A stretch of DNA of 5,288 nucleotides from an uncultured Chthoniobacterales bacterium (GTDB lineage: Bacteria > Verrucomicrobiota > Verrucomicrobiae > Chthoniobacterales > UBA10450). A program made the position numbers and the translations under genes. Every line of letters starts with the position of its first letter. Within the stretch, counting starts at the first letter, position 1. Below are positions 1 through 5,288 of the stretch, piece after piece. The notes beneath the pieces were generated by a model, which worked only from the letters and a program-made list of their open reading frames with translations, was not told the DNA's origin and did no database searches. The stretch is from the NCBI GenBank assembly GCA_955652855.1, contig CATPCN010000381.1, positions 1 to 5,288 of the forward strand, written 5' to 3'.

Positions 1-2
1 AG

Positions 3-38
3 TTATTAGAGGATCATGGCACAGCCATTGCTAGATAG
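3..38 (+). CDS. Possible C-terminal tail of a convergent gene entering from the left
   Basis: The third plus-strand frame reads LLEDHGTAIAR and a TAG stop at 36-38, with the terminator 63 bases downstream. Composition is protein-like, whereas the other two plus frames stop at 9 and 34 with less plausible peptides. Eleven residues are too few to name a family. The terminator implies that some plus-strand transcript arrives here, but it could also be a non-coding RNA. Confidence 0.3.
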   Translation, partial: LLEDHGTAIAR

Positions 39-101
39 AGGTCAAAGCTCGGGAGTCACTTAAAATACTTAAACTTGACGTTCCCTTCCGTCAGCTTTTA
101 C

Positions 102-132
102 AGCGGGATCAGAAATGATCTCGCTTTTTTTT
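102..132 (+). terminator. Rho-independent terminator for a plus-strand transcript
   Basis: A 10-bp stem pairs AGCGGGATCA (102-111) with TGATCTCGCT (116-125), with one G-T wobble, closed by a GAAA tetraloop (112-115) and followed by an uninterrupted run of eight T (125-132, the first of which can pair). The T-run is on the plus strand, so it ends transcription coming from the left edge. Read from the minus strand, the hairpin is followed by no T-run, so it is unlikely to be a strong stop for the nuo operon. Confidence 0.85.
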
Positions 133-237
133 GATTTCGTGAGGCGAGCCACCTTCGGTCGCCACGGAGACCTGCGGCGAACCGAGGATGACTGAAAAGT
201 AAGATTTAAAATTTAAGAAGGATGAAGTCGAACCGCA

Positions 238-939
238 CTATTTTTTCCGCGTGTAATTAATTTCCATTGTCTTTGCTTCTGTCCCGCCGCGGTCCTCGTA
301 GTTCTCGAAGGTTTGATGGTCCTGGTCGATGATTTTTACCACCATGCGAGCCTTTGTTTTCATCCCCGGTATCGCCTCGTATTCCCCAGTGTAAGTGAAC
401 GTTTTCGTGGCGGAATCGTAAGCGCCTTCCGAGTTCATGATGCCGGTACCCATGTTGTCGGCCCAGGTGCCGACGAATTTCTTTTTCACATTGTCATAGC
501 CGTCAGTCGACATGCCCTTGAACTCCATGTTCTGCATTTTGCCGTCCGAGCCAGGCATCTGCATTTTGCCGGTGTACTCGCCGGTCAAGTAGCGTCCGCC
601 CATGATGGTCTTCCGAACAGCGGTGCCTTTGGATTCACTCGGCGGCGCGCCGGGAGCCATCCACATTTTGACGGTGTAAGTCCAAGTTCCAGCCATGTCC
701 GCGAGGAGTTTGTGGTTCTCGTTCAACTTCGCTAGCTCCGTCATTTGGGCCATCATCTTCTGCATGTCGGCTGCGCTCGGTTGTCCGGTCGGCGCAGCAG
801 CTGGGCCACTACTTGTGGTCGCAGCGCCACTCGGGCTCGAAGCGGCGGCTGGCGAAGCTGCGGTCTGTTGTGCGAATGACGAGACGGTTAGCAACGCGCC
901 AACGAAAAGGATCGCGAATATGGTTGAGAGAGGTTTCAT
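238..939 (-). CDS. Secreted DUF1579-family protein
   Basis: Starting at ATG 939, the protein has a typical signal peptide (MKPL, hydrophobic stretch, VSSFA then QQ, predicted cleavage after the 23rd residue), an Ala/Ser/Pro/Gly-rich linker of about 35 residues, and a DUF1579 domain over the remaining about 160 residues. Family landmarks: LAKLNENHKLLADMAGTW, MWMAPGAPP, GGRYLTGEYTGKM, GYDNVKKKFVGTWADNMGTG, a TFTYTGEY strand, and the end MEINYTRKK. The family is of unknown function; the alternating strands suggest a lipocalin-like beta-barrel, probably exported to the periplasm. An in-frame ATG at 993 would add 18 residues and overlap the nuoN stop by one base (TAATG). That start suits operon coupling but would put a long Pro-containing stretch before the signal peptide. 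Neither start has a strong ribosome-binding site; 939 is preferred for the signal peptide. It follows nuoN directly on the same strand, so is probably co-transcribed, but no link to complex I is known. Confidence 0.85.
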   Translation of the reverse strand: MKPLSTIFAILFVGALLTVSSFAQQTAASPAAASSPSGAATTSSGPAAAPTGQPSAADMQKMMAQMTELAKLNENHKLLADMAGTWTYTVKMWMAPGAPPSESKGTAVRKTIMGGRYLTGEYTGKMQMPGSDGKMQNMEFKGMSTDGYDNVKKKFVGTWADNMGTGIMNSEGAYDSATKTFTYTGEYEAIPGMKTKARMVVKIIDQDHQTFENYEDRGGTEAKTMEINYTRKK

Positions 940-992
940 GGAGCGATTCTTTTTCAGATCGGGCTGCGGCGTCAAGCTCGGAACGGCATCCA

Positions 993-2447
993 TTACGGTA
1001 ACGAAGCAACGATTCGAGCGACCAAAAGTTGGGGCATGATACCGAAAAAGAGGACCGCGATCGCAAGCACGGTGACCGTGATTTGTTGTAAAGAATCGAA
1101 GCGGCCAGCGGAGATAGGAGCGTCCGATTTCTCCACAAAGATCATCTTGAGAACGATCAGGTAATAATAGAGCGAGATAAGGCTGCCGAAGAGGGCCATC
1201 GCGACGAGCCAGAGCAAGCCGTGGTTTTCACCAGCGCGCATGGCGACGCTGAACAGATAGAACTTTCCGAAAAATCCAGCGAGCGGCGGCAAGCCGGCCA
1301 ATGAGAGCATGAAGATCGACATACAGCCGGCGAGCAGCGGCGATCGCGACCACAATCCGGAAAAATTCTTTAAGTCGTCGCCGCCTGTTTCGCGTCGCAC
1401 CAGCGCGACGACGCCGAATGCGCCGATGAGTGTGAATGCGTAGACCGTCGTGTAAAACAATGTCGCTGAAAATCCGTCGCGCCCGCCGGCAACGAGTCCG
1501 AGCAATGTGTAACCGGCGTGCGCGACGGCGGAGTAAGCGAGCAGTCGACGAACGTTCGTCTGAGCGAGCGCGACGAGATTGCCAACTAAGATCGACAATG
1601 CGGCGAGCACCGCGAGCACCGGCGACCACCCGGCAACCATCGCGTGCCAGTCGGCGCTGCCGTGCACCGGGCCGAATCCGACGAGAACGATTTTTCCAAG
1701 CACGACGAACGACGCGACCTTCGAGCCCGACGCGATGAACGCCGCGCTCGGAATTGGCGCGCCCTGGTATGCGTCGGGCGCCCAAAGATGAAACGGCGCG
1801 GCGGCGATTTTGAACGCGAACCCGACAAGCGTCATCACGATACCGACGAAGAGCAGCGGTTGCACTGATTCGGCGTTTAATTTTTGCCCAATCGCGGTCA
1901 GCCCGGTCGTTCCCGACATGCCGTAGATGAAGCTCAATCCAAAAAGCGTGAACGCGCTCGCGGTGCTGCCGAACAGAAAATATTTCAGGCCCGCTTCCGC
2001 AGAGCGCACATCTGTTTTATCGAACGCGGCCATCACATAAAGCGACAGGCCGGTGAGTTCGAGTCCGATGAAGATCATGAGCAACTCTTCGCTGCCAACG
2101 AGCAGCATCAGGCCGATCGTCGCGAGGAGAACCATCGCGAGATATTCGCCGCGGTTACGCGAAGTCTGGTCCGTACGCGCGAGAATCACCGTGAAAAAGG
2201 CGAGCGCAAGGCAGATGATTTTGAACAGCGATGTCAACGGCGTGATCACGAGCATCCCATGAAACAGAGTCGCGTGTTCCGGCAACATGAGCACCGCGGC
2301 CGCGGCGAACATGAGTCCAGCCGCAGCGACTCCGGAACAAAGTCCGGGCGTACGCTCACTCGCGAGCCCGAAGGCAAGGACGACGAGCGCCGTCACGACA
2401 ACAACGGCTTCGGGCGATGCGAGTTTGAGCAGGTCGAGATAATTCAT
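993..2447 (-). CDS. nuoN: NADH-quinone oxidoreductase subunit N (NuoN)
   Basis: This is a complete 484-residue membrane-arm subunit of complex I, of normal length, with about 14 predicted helices. The proton-channel residues expected from E. coli NuoN are all present: E130 in FIGLELTGLSLYVMAAF (TM5), K213 in GFAFKIAAAPFHLWAPDAYQGAP (TM7), K243 in IASGSKVASF (TM8) and K395 in AGLPPLAGFFGKFYLF (TM12). The AxxAPFHxWxPDxYxGAP signature and the TM12 lysine in place of glutamate separate NuoN from NuoL and NuoM. VRRLLAYSAVAHAGY (299-313) is the conserved TM9-10 region. The start ATG overlaps the nuoM2 stop (ATGA) and has GAGG 8 bases upstream. NuoN is usually the last gene of a nuo operon. Here its stop TAA overlaps a possible ATG (TAATG at 991-995) of the following DUF1579 frame. 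Nothing in it looks damaged. Confidence 0.97.
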   Translation of the reverse strand: MNYLDLLKLASPEAVVVVTALVVLAFGLASERTPGLCSGVAAAGLMFAAAAVLMLPEHATLFHGMLVITPLTSLFKIICLALAFFTVILARTDQTSRNRGEYLAMVLLATIGLMLLVGSEELLMIFIGLELTGLSLYVMAAFDKTDVRSAEAGLKYFLFGSTASAFTLFGLSFIYGMSGTTGLTAIGQKLNAESVQPLLFVGIVMTLVGFAFKIAAAPFHLWAPDAYQGAPIPSAAFIASGSKVASFVVLGKIVLVGFGPVHGSADWHAMVAGWSPVLAVLAALSILVGNLVALAQTNVRRLLAYSAVAHAGYTLLGLVAGGRDGFSATLFYTTVYAFTLIGAFGVVALVRRETGGDDLKNFSGLWSRSPLLAGCMSIFMLSLAGLPPLAGFFGKFYLFSVAMRAGENHGLLWLVAMALFGSLISLYYYLIVLKMIFVEKSDAPISAGRFDSLQQITVTVLAIAVLFFGIMPQLLVARIVASLP

Positions 2448-3919
2448 TTGAGAAACCTCATCGCCTCAACCGGAGGCATGATGCGATCGAGCAACAGCTT
2501 GGGATAAAGTCCGATCCCGAGCGTTGCGAACATGAGCAGGCCGGCTCCTAATTTTTCCGCCAGCGTGATTGGTGGCAACGCTCGTGCAGATGCGTCGGAC
2601 GACACGGAGGTCGTTCCTCCATTTGTCGAAACGGAGCTATCGAAGAAAGTTTTCTTCAACGCGCGCAATGTGAACGCGGCCACCAGGACCATGCCCGCGC
2701 CGACGATAAACACCGCTGCCGGATAAGTTTTCCACGTGCCGATGAGGATTGTAATTTCAGCGGCGAACCCACTGAAACCGGGAATGCCCATTGATGCCGC
2801 TGATGCGATGACAAACGCGAACGCGGCAAATGGAAGCGCGCCACTTAGTCCTAAGATCGACAATTCGTCGAGATCGCGAGTGTGAGTGCGGCGATAGACC
2901 ATGCGTCCGGCAATGGCAAAGAGCAGTGCCCCGATCACGCCGTGCGAAAACATTTGCAGCACGGCTCCGCCGACGCCGAGCATGTTTGCCGTGGCCAGTC
3001 CGAGCAGTACGAATCCCATGTGGCTGACGCTCGAATAACCGATGACGAATTTCAGATCGCGCTGCCGCAGCGCAACCGCTGCCGCGTAAACGATTCCGAT
3101 AACAGCTAGAATGGCGATCCATTTGCTCCACATCTGGAAACCTTGCGGGAAAAGATTCATCGCGACGCGCAACGCACCGTAAGCGCCAAGTTTCATGACG
3201 ATGCCGGCAAGCAACATCGAACCTGCGGTCGGCGCGGCGACGTGACCGGTCGGCGCCCACGTGTGCAATGGCCAGATGCCGGCGAGCACAGCGAACCCGA
3301 GAAACAACACCGGGAATGCCCATAGTTGGAGCTGCGGTGTAAATTGAAACTGCGCGAGTTGCTGCAGATTCAATGAACCGGCCGTGACGTAGGCGGCGAT
3401 GATTCCGATGAACACGAGTGCGCCGCCGAAAAAGGAATAGAGAGTTAACTTCATCGCGCCGTACTCCTTGTTGGTCGATCCCCAAATCGCGATGAGGAAA
3501 TACTTCGGCACGATGACGAGCTCGTAGAAGACGAAGAAGAGAAAGAGATCGGCACTAAGAAAGACGCCGTACGAGCCACCTACAACGAGCAGCAACCAGA
3601 AGAAAAATTCGTTCGACCGGTGCTCGACGTCCCACGAAAAAAGGACTGCGCTCACTGCGGTTAGGCCGGTGACGAGCGCCAGCGTTAGGCTGATCCCATC
3701 GACCGCGAGATGATATTCCATCCCGAGCATCGGCACCCACGCGACGCGCACAATTGTTGTGAAGTGCGCAAGATCGACATCGTCGCAGAAGAACGCTGCC
3801 AAACTGATTGCGAAACCGGCCGCGGTTGTTGCGAGTGCAAGCCCACGCGAAAAAATGCGCGGCAGGAAGAGTAGCAGGAGCGCGCCCGCAAACGTGATGT
3901 AAATGGTCCAGGCGATCAT
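2444..3919 (-). CDS. nuoM: NADH-quinone oxidoreductase subunit M (second copy, NuoM2), atypical channel
   Basis: This is a complete 491-residue membrane-arm subunit of complex I, near the usual NuoM length, with about 14 predicted membrane helices. Landmarks: VDGISL (73-78), TM5 [13 protein letters not shown] with glutamate E133, [18 protein letters not shown] (217-234), TM8 [10 protein letters not shown] with K243, [15 protein letters not shown] (289-303), FSHG (324-327), and [17 protein letters not shown] with TM12 glutamate E388. The TM7 lysine (FAVKMP in E. coli NuoM, AVKVP in NuoM1) is replaced: the segment reads [14 protein letters not shown], with L212 (codon CTC, 3284-3286) in its place and no lysine elsewhere in that helix. 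K139 on TM5 is an unusual charged residue near E133. A Ser/Thr-rich loop (427-450) joins the last helices. The start ATG overlaps the ORF6N stop (ATGA) and the stop TGA overlaps the nuoN start (ATGA), indicating translational coupling. Identity as NuoM is certain; a normal proton route is not. Confidence 0.96.
   Translation of the reverse strand: MIAWTIYITFAGALLLLFLPRIFSRGLALATTAAGFAISLAAFFCDDVDLAHFTTIVRVAWVPMLGMEYHLAVDGISLTLALVTGLTAVSAVLFSWDVEHRSNEFFFWLLLVVGGSYGVFLSADLFLFFVFYELVIVPKYFLIAIWGSTNKEYGAMKLTLYSFFGGALVFIGIIAAYVTAGSLNLQQLAQFQFTPQLQLWAFPVLFLGFAVLAGIWPLHTWAPTGHVAAPTAGSMLLAGIVMKLGAYGALRVAMNLFPQGFQMWSKWIAILAVIGIVYAAAVALRQRDLKFVIGYSSVSHMGFVLLGLATANMLGVGGAVLQMFSHGVIGALLFAIAGRMVYRRTHTRDLDELSILGLSGALPFAAFAFVIASAASMGIPGFSGFAAEITILIGTWKTYPAAVFIVGAGMVLVAAFTLRALKKTFFDSSVSTNGGTTSVSSDASARALPPITLAEKLGAGLLMFATLGIGLYPKLLLDRIMPPVEAMRFLK
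2456..2459 (-). promoter_or_regulatory. Shine-Dalgarno sequence of nuoN
   Basis: On the minus strand GAGG lies 8 bases before the nuoN ATG at 2447, within the last codons of nuoM2. It is the only clear ribosome-binding site at a gene junction in this window; the other junctions seem to rely on overlap and coupling. It supports the 2447 start. Confidence 0.6.
2606..2620. repeat. Short inverted repeat in the NuoM2 loop
   Basis: GGAGG (2606-2610), a 5-base spacer TCGTT and CCTCC (2616-2620) form a perfect small hairpin. An alternative overlapping stem pairs GACGAC (2599-2604) with GTCGTT (2610-2615), with one wobble pair. It lies in the codons for the low-complexity Ser/Thr-rich loop of NuoM2 (residues 427-450, about 2570-2641). 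It may be a dispersed-repeat insertion or simply codon composition. Confidence 0.45.
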
Positions 3920-4302
3920 CGACGTTTGCGCGCCCGATAACGCGCAGTCTTCTCGCGAACATGAAATCCGATTTCGCGGCGAGGCTTTGTCGGCGGAGCC
4001 ATTAACTGTCTGATTGCTTCGATGATCCCGTCGATTTGCTTGTCATGCCCGCCAACACGCGCTTCTAGTTCCTTAAGTTTCCGCGCAAGCTCGCGATTCG
4101 TTTCCAGCGCCTGCCGCAGTCTGACGAACGCGCGCATGATCGCGATGTTCACTTTCACTGCTCGGTCGCTGTTCAATACGCTCGATAACATCGCCACGCC
4201 TTGTTCTGTGAACGCGTAGGGAAGTGCGCGGCGTAACCCACCCCAACTTGAAGTCACAAATTGTGACTTCAAGTTTTCGAACTCCATTCCAGTGCCCATC
4301 AC
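3916..4302 (-). CDS. ORF6N-domain protein, 5'-truncated (128 aa), inside the nuo operon
   Basis: ORF6N is a putative DNA-binding domain of phage and bacterial proteins, related in context to KilA-N and Bro proteins; its cellular role is unknown. The sequence joins the family at residue 7 ([14 protein letters not shown]20-G21-G22), followed by [22 protein letters not shown] (27-48), [13 protein letters not shown] (51-63), a charged predicted coiled coil (about 65-99) and the usual C-terminal tail IRQLMAPP...IGFHVREK ending in basic RARKRR. Family members normally have about 50-60 more residues at the N-terminus. Here these are absent, because upstream sequence is the end of nuoM1 in another frame. 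Possible starts are GTG 4302 (GTGA, 4-base overlap with the nuoM1 stop), ATG 4299 (TGATG, 1-base overlap) or ATG 4287; none has a clear ribosome-binding site. The 3' end overlaps nuoM2 by ATGA. The frame is clean, so it may still be translated, but a full DNA-binding fold is doubtful. Nothing suggests a respiratory function. Confidence 0.85.
   Translation of the reverse strand: MMGTGMEFENLKSQFVTSSWGGLRRALPYAFTEQGVAMLSSVLNSDRAVKVNIAIMRAFVRLRQALETNRELARKLKELEARVGGHDKQIDGIIEAIRQLMAPPTKPRREIGFHVREKTARYRARKRR
4245..4275. repeat. Perfect 31-bp inverted repeat inside the ORF6N gene
   Basis: The arm AACTTGAAGTCACAA (4245-4259) is followed by one central A (4260) and the exact reverse complement TTGTGACTTCAAGTT (4261-4275). 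Symmetry stops at both outer ends (C4244 against T4276). On the minus strand it encodes [10 protein letters not shown] of the ORF6N domain. There is no T-run after it, so it is not a typical terminator. Confidence 0.9.
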
Positions 4303-5288
4303 GCAAACAATCGCGCCATCTGAACGACGGTTGTGTTAAAGATGTTAAAGACGAACTGCGGCGCGATCCCGATCGCGAACATGAGAAGCGTGACGGGAAC
4401 CACGACGAACTTTTCGCTTCGCAAAAGATCGGGGAACGCGCTGCAACTTTCCGCGAGCGGACCGCTGAAGAGCGCTTGCATCGCACGCATGAACACAACG
4501 GCGGTGACGAGAAGACCGATCACGGCGGCGGCCGTGAACGACGCCGCGACGGCGAATGAACCTTTGAAGATGAGAAATTCGCCGATGAATCCGTTCAGTC
4601 CGGGCAGGCCGAGCGATGAGAACATGGCGACGCTCATCCAACCGCAGAGCAACGGCGTCCGCTGCATCAAACCGCCAAAATCATTGATGCCGCGCAAGCC
4701 GCGGCGTTCTTCGAGTAATCCCACGTAATAAAATAACGCGGCGGCCGTGATGCCGTGGTTGAAGATTTGCATGAAGACGCCGCTCAACGCCGCTTGCATG
4801 TCGATCAAAGACGATGTCGATCTTGCGACCACGGCGAAGAGACCGAGCATGCAATAGCCGAGATGGTTGATCGACAAGTACGCGACCATCCGCTTCAAAT
4901 CCGACTGGGCCCATGCGGCGAGGGAGGCGAAGATGATCGAGCAGACTGCCAGCGCAAGCAGCCATGGACCGAGCACTTTGATCTCGTTAGGGAAAAGCGG
5001 AAGGAGCAGTCGCACGAAACCGTAGACGCCCATCTTCGAGAGCACGCCGGTCAACACCATCGACACGCCGGTCGGCGCGGTCTCGTAAGCTTCGGGCAGC
5101 CAAGTGTGAAAGGGAAAGAGCGGCACTTTGACCGCGAGCCCGAGAAAGATTCCAGCGAATGCGAACCACGCGAGATTTCCAGTGAGCAGTCCCGTTTTTC
5201 CGAGAGCGGCGAGAGTGGCGAAATCGAACGTGCCCTTCGCAAAATAAATTCCGAGGAACGAGAGCAGCATGGCGACGCTGCCGAGGAA
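4299..5288 (-). CDS. nuoM: NADH-quinone oxidoreductase subunit M (first copy, NuoM1), N-terminus beyond window
   Basis: This is a membrane-arm, Mrp-antiporter-like subunit of complex I, which couples NADH-to-quinone electron transfer to proton translocation. The frame is open to the right edge (the last codons read FLGSVA before the Met at 5270), so the start and roughly the first third are missing. Counting from that Met, the TM7 region reads [19 protein letters not shown] with the channel lysine at K48 (codon 5127-5129). TM8 has [10 protein letters not shown] with K79. Then come [15 protein letters not shown] (about 125-139), IFNHG (169-173) and [19 protein letters not shown] with the TM12 glutamate E231 (codon 4578-4580). 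The [13 protein letters not shown] and GEF motifs indicate NuoM rather than NuoL, which would have HVWLPDAMEGPTPVSA-like sequence and a long C-terminal lateral helix. The protein ends in a normal hydrophobic tail and TGA. The next gene overlaps this stop. Family assignment is secure; which of the two copies is the ancestral one cannot be told here. Confidence 0.93.
   Translation of the reverse strand, partial: FLGSVAMLLSFLGIYFAKGTFDFATLAALGKTGLLTGNLAWFAFAGIFLGLAVKVPLFPFHTWLPEAYETAPTGVSMVLTGVLSKMGVYGFVRLLLPLFPNEIKVLGPWLLALAVCSIIFASLAAWAQSDLKRMVAYLSINHLGYCMLGLFAVVARSTSSLIDMQAALSGVFMQIFNHGITAAALFYYVGLLEERRGLRGINDFGGLMQRTPLLCGWMSVAMFSSLGLPGLNGFIGEFLIFKGSFAVAASFTAAAVIGLLVTAVVFMRAMQALFSGPLAESCSAFPDLLRSEKFVVVPVTLLMFAIGIAPQFVFNIFNTTVVQMARLFA

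Noticed and set aside
200..220. AT-rich stretch as a promoter
   Set aside because: No convincing -35/-10 pair with proper spacing, and no gene begins downstream of it on either strand.
313..1039. Plus-strand open frames opposite the DUF1579 gene
   Set aside because: They have no family resemblance, and the minus strand has a clear signal peptide plus DUF1579 domain covering the same bases.
1884..2507. Long plus-strand open frame (207 codons) opposite nuoN and the end of nuoM2
   Set aside because: Its product is rich in Arg, His, Glu and Gln with no recognisable motif, as expected for the antisense of hydrophobic membrane-protein codons. The minus-strand genes are certain.
2757..3485. Minus-strand 242-codon frame within nuoM2
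   Set aside because: It is an Arg-rich out-of-frame shadow; the NuoM2 frame has complete family motifs throughout.
4245..4275. Inverted repeat as a transcription terminator splitting the operon
   Set aside because: No T-run follows the hairpin on either strand, and it lies within conserved coding sequence.
4303..4338. Missing N-terminal part of the ORF6N domain upstream in the same frame
   Set aside because: The frame is open only to a TAA at 4336-4338, and the codons there show no ORF6N similarity; they are the out-of-frame end of nuoM1.
4073..4498. Minus-strand open frame bridging the nuoM1 end and the ORF6N gene
   Set aside because: It is Arg/Ser-rich and in a different frame from both real proteins; it arises from GC-rich third-position bias.
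4299..5288. Possibility that the right-edge gene is nuoL
   Set aside because: The motifs [22 protein letters not shown] and NGFIGEF are of NuoM type, and the protein ends shortly after the last helix with no lateral helix.

Overview
The window carries the 3' part of a respiratory complex I (NADH:quinone oxidoreductase, nuo) operon on the minus strand. The minus-strand order is: a NuoM-type subunit (called NuoM1 here, cut by the right edge), a short ORF6N-domain gene, a second complete NuoM-type subunit (NuoM2), NuoN, and a secreted DUF1579-family protein. Stops and starts overlap by a few bases at almost every junction, so the block reads as one translationally coupled transcript. The left end (1-237) holds no minus-strand gene. 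It has a clear plus-strand rho-independent terminator and possibly the last codons of a convergent plus-strand gene.

The organism looks like a moderately GC-rich, respiring, free-living bacterium. Tandem nuoM genes, an ORF6N gene and a DUF1579 protein together suggest Verrucomicrobiota (Spartobacteria/Chthoniobacterales-like soil lineages), with Acidobacteriota as an alternative. This is inference from gene content, and no marker gene is present to confirm it.

NuoM1, NuoM2 and NuoN are three Mrp-antiporter-like membrane subunits of the proton-pumping arm. Two NuoM copies in one operon fit the previously described 'two-NuoM' (2M) complex I variants, which are proposed to have an extra pumping subunit. 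NuoM1 (visible part) and NuoN keep the channel lysines/glutamate expected of their families. NuoM2 has leucine where the central TM7 lysine should be.

The most unusual item is the ORF6N gene. It lacks the first part of the ORF6N DNA-binding domain, has nothing to do with respiration, and lies exactly between the stop of nuoM1 and the start of nuoM2, overlapping both. It contains a perfect 31-bp inverted repeat. I see no CRISPR array, tRNA, rRNA or transposase.
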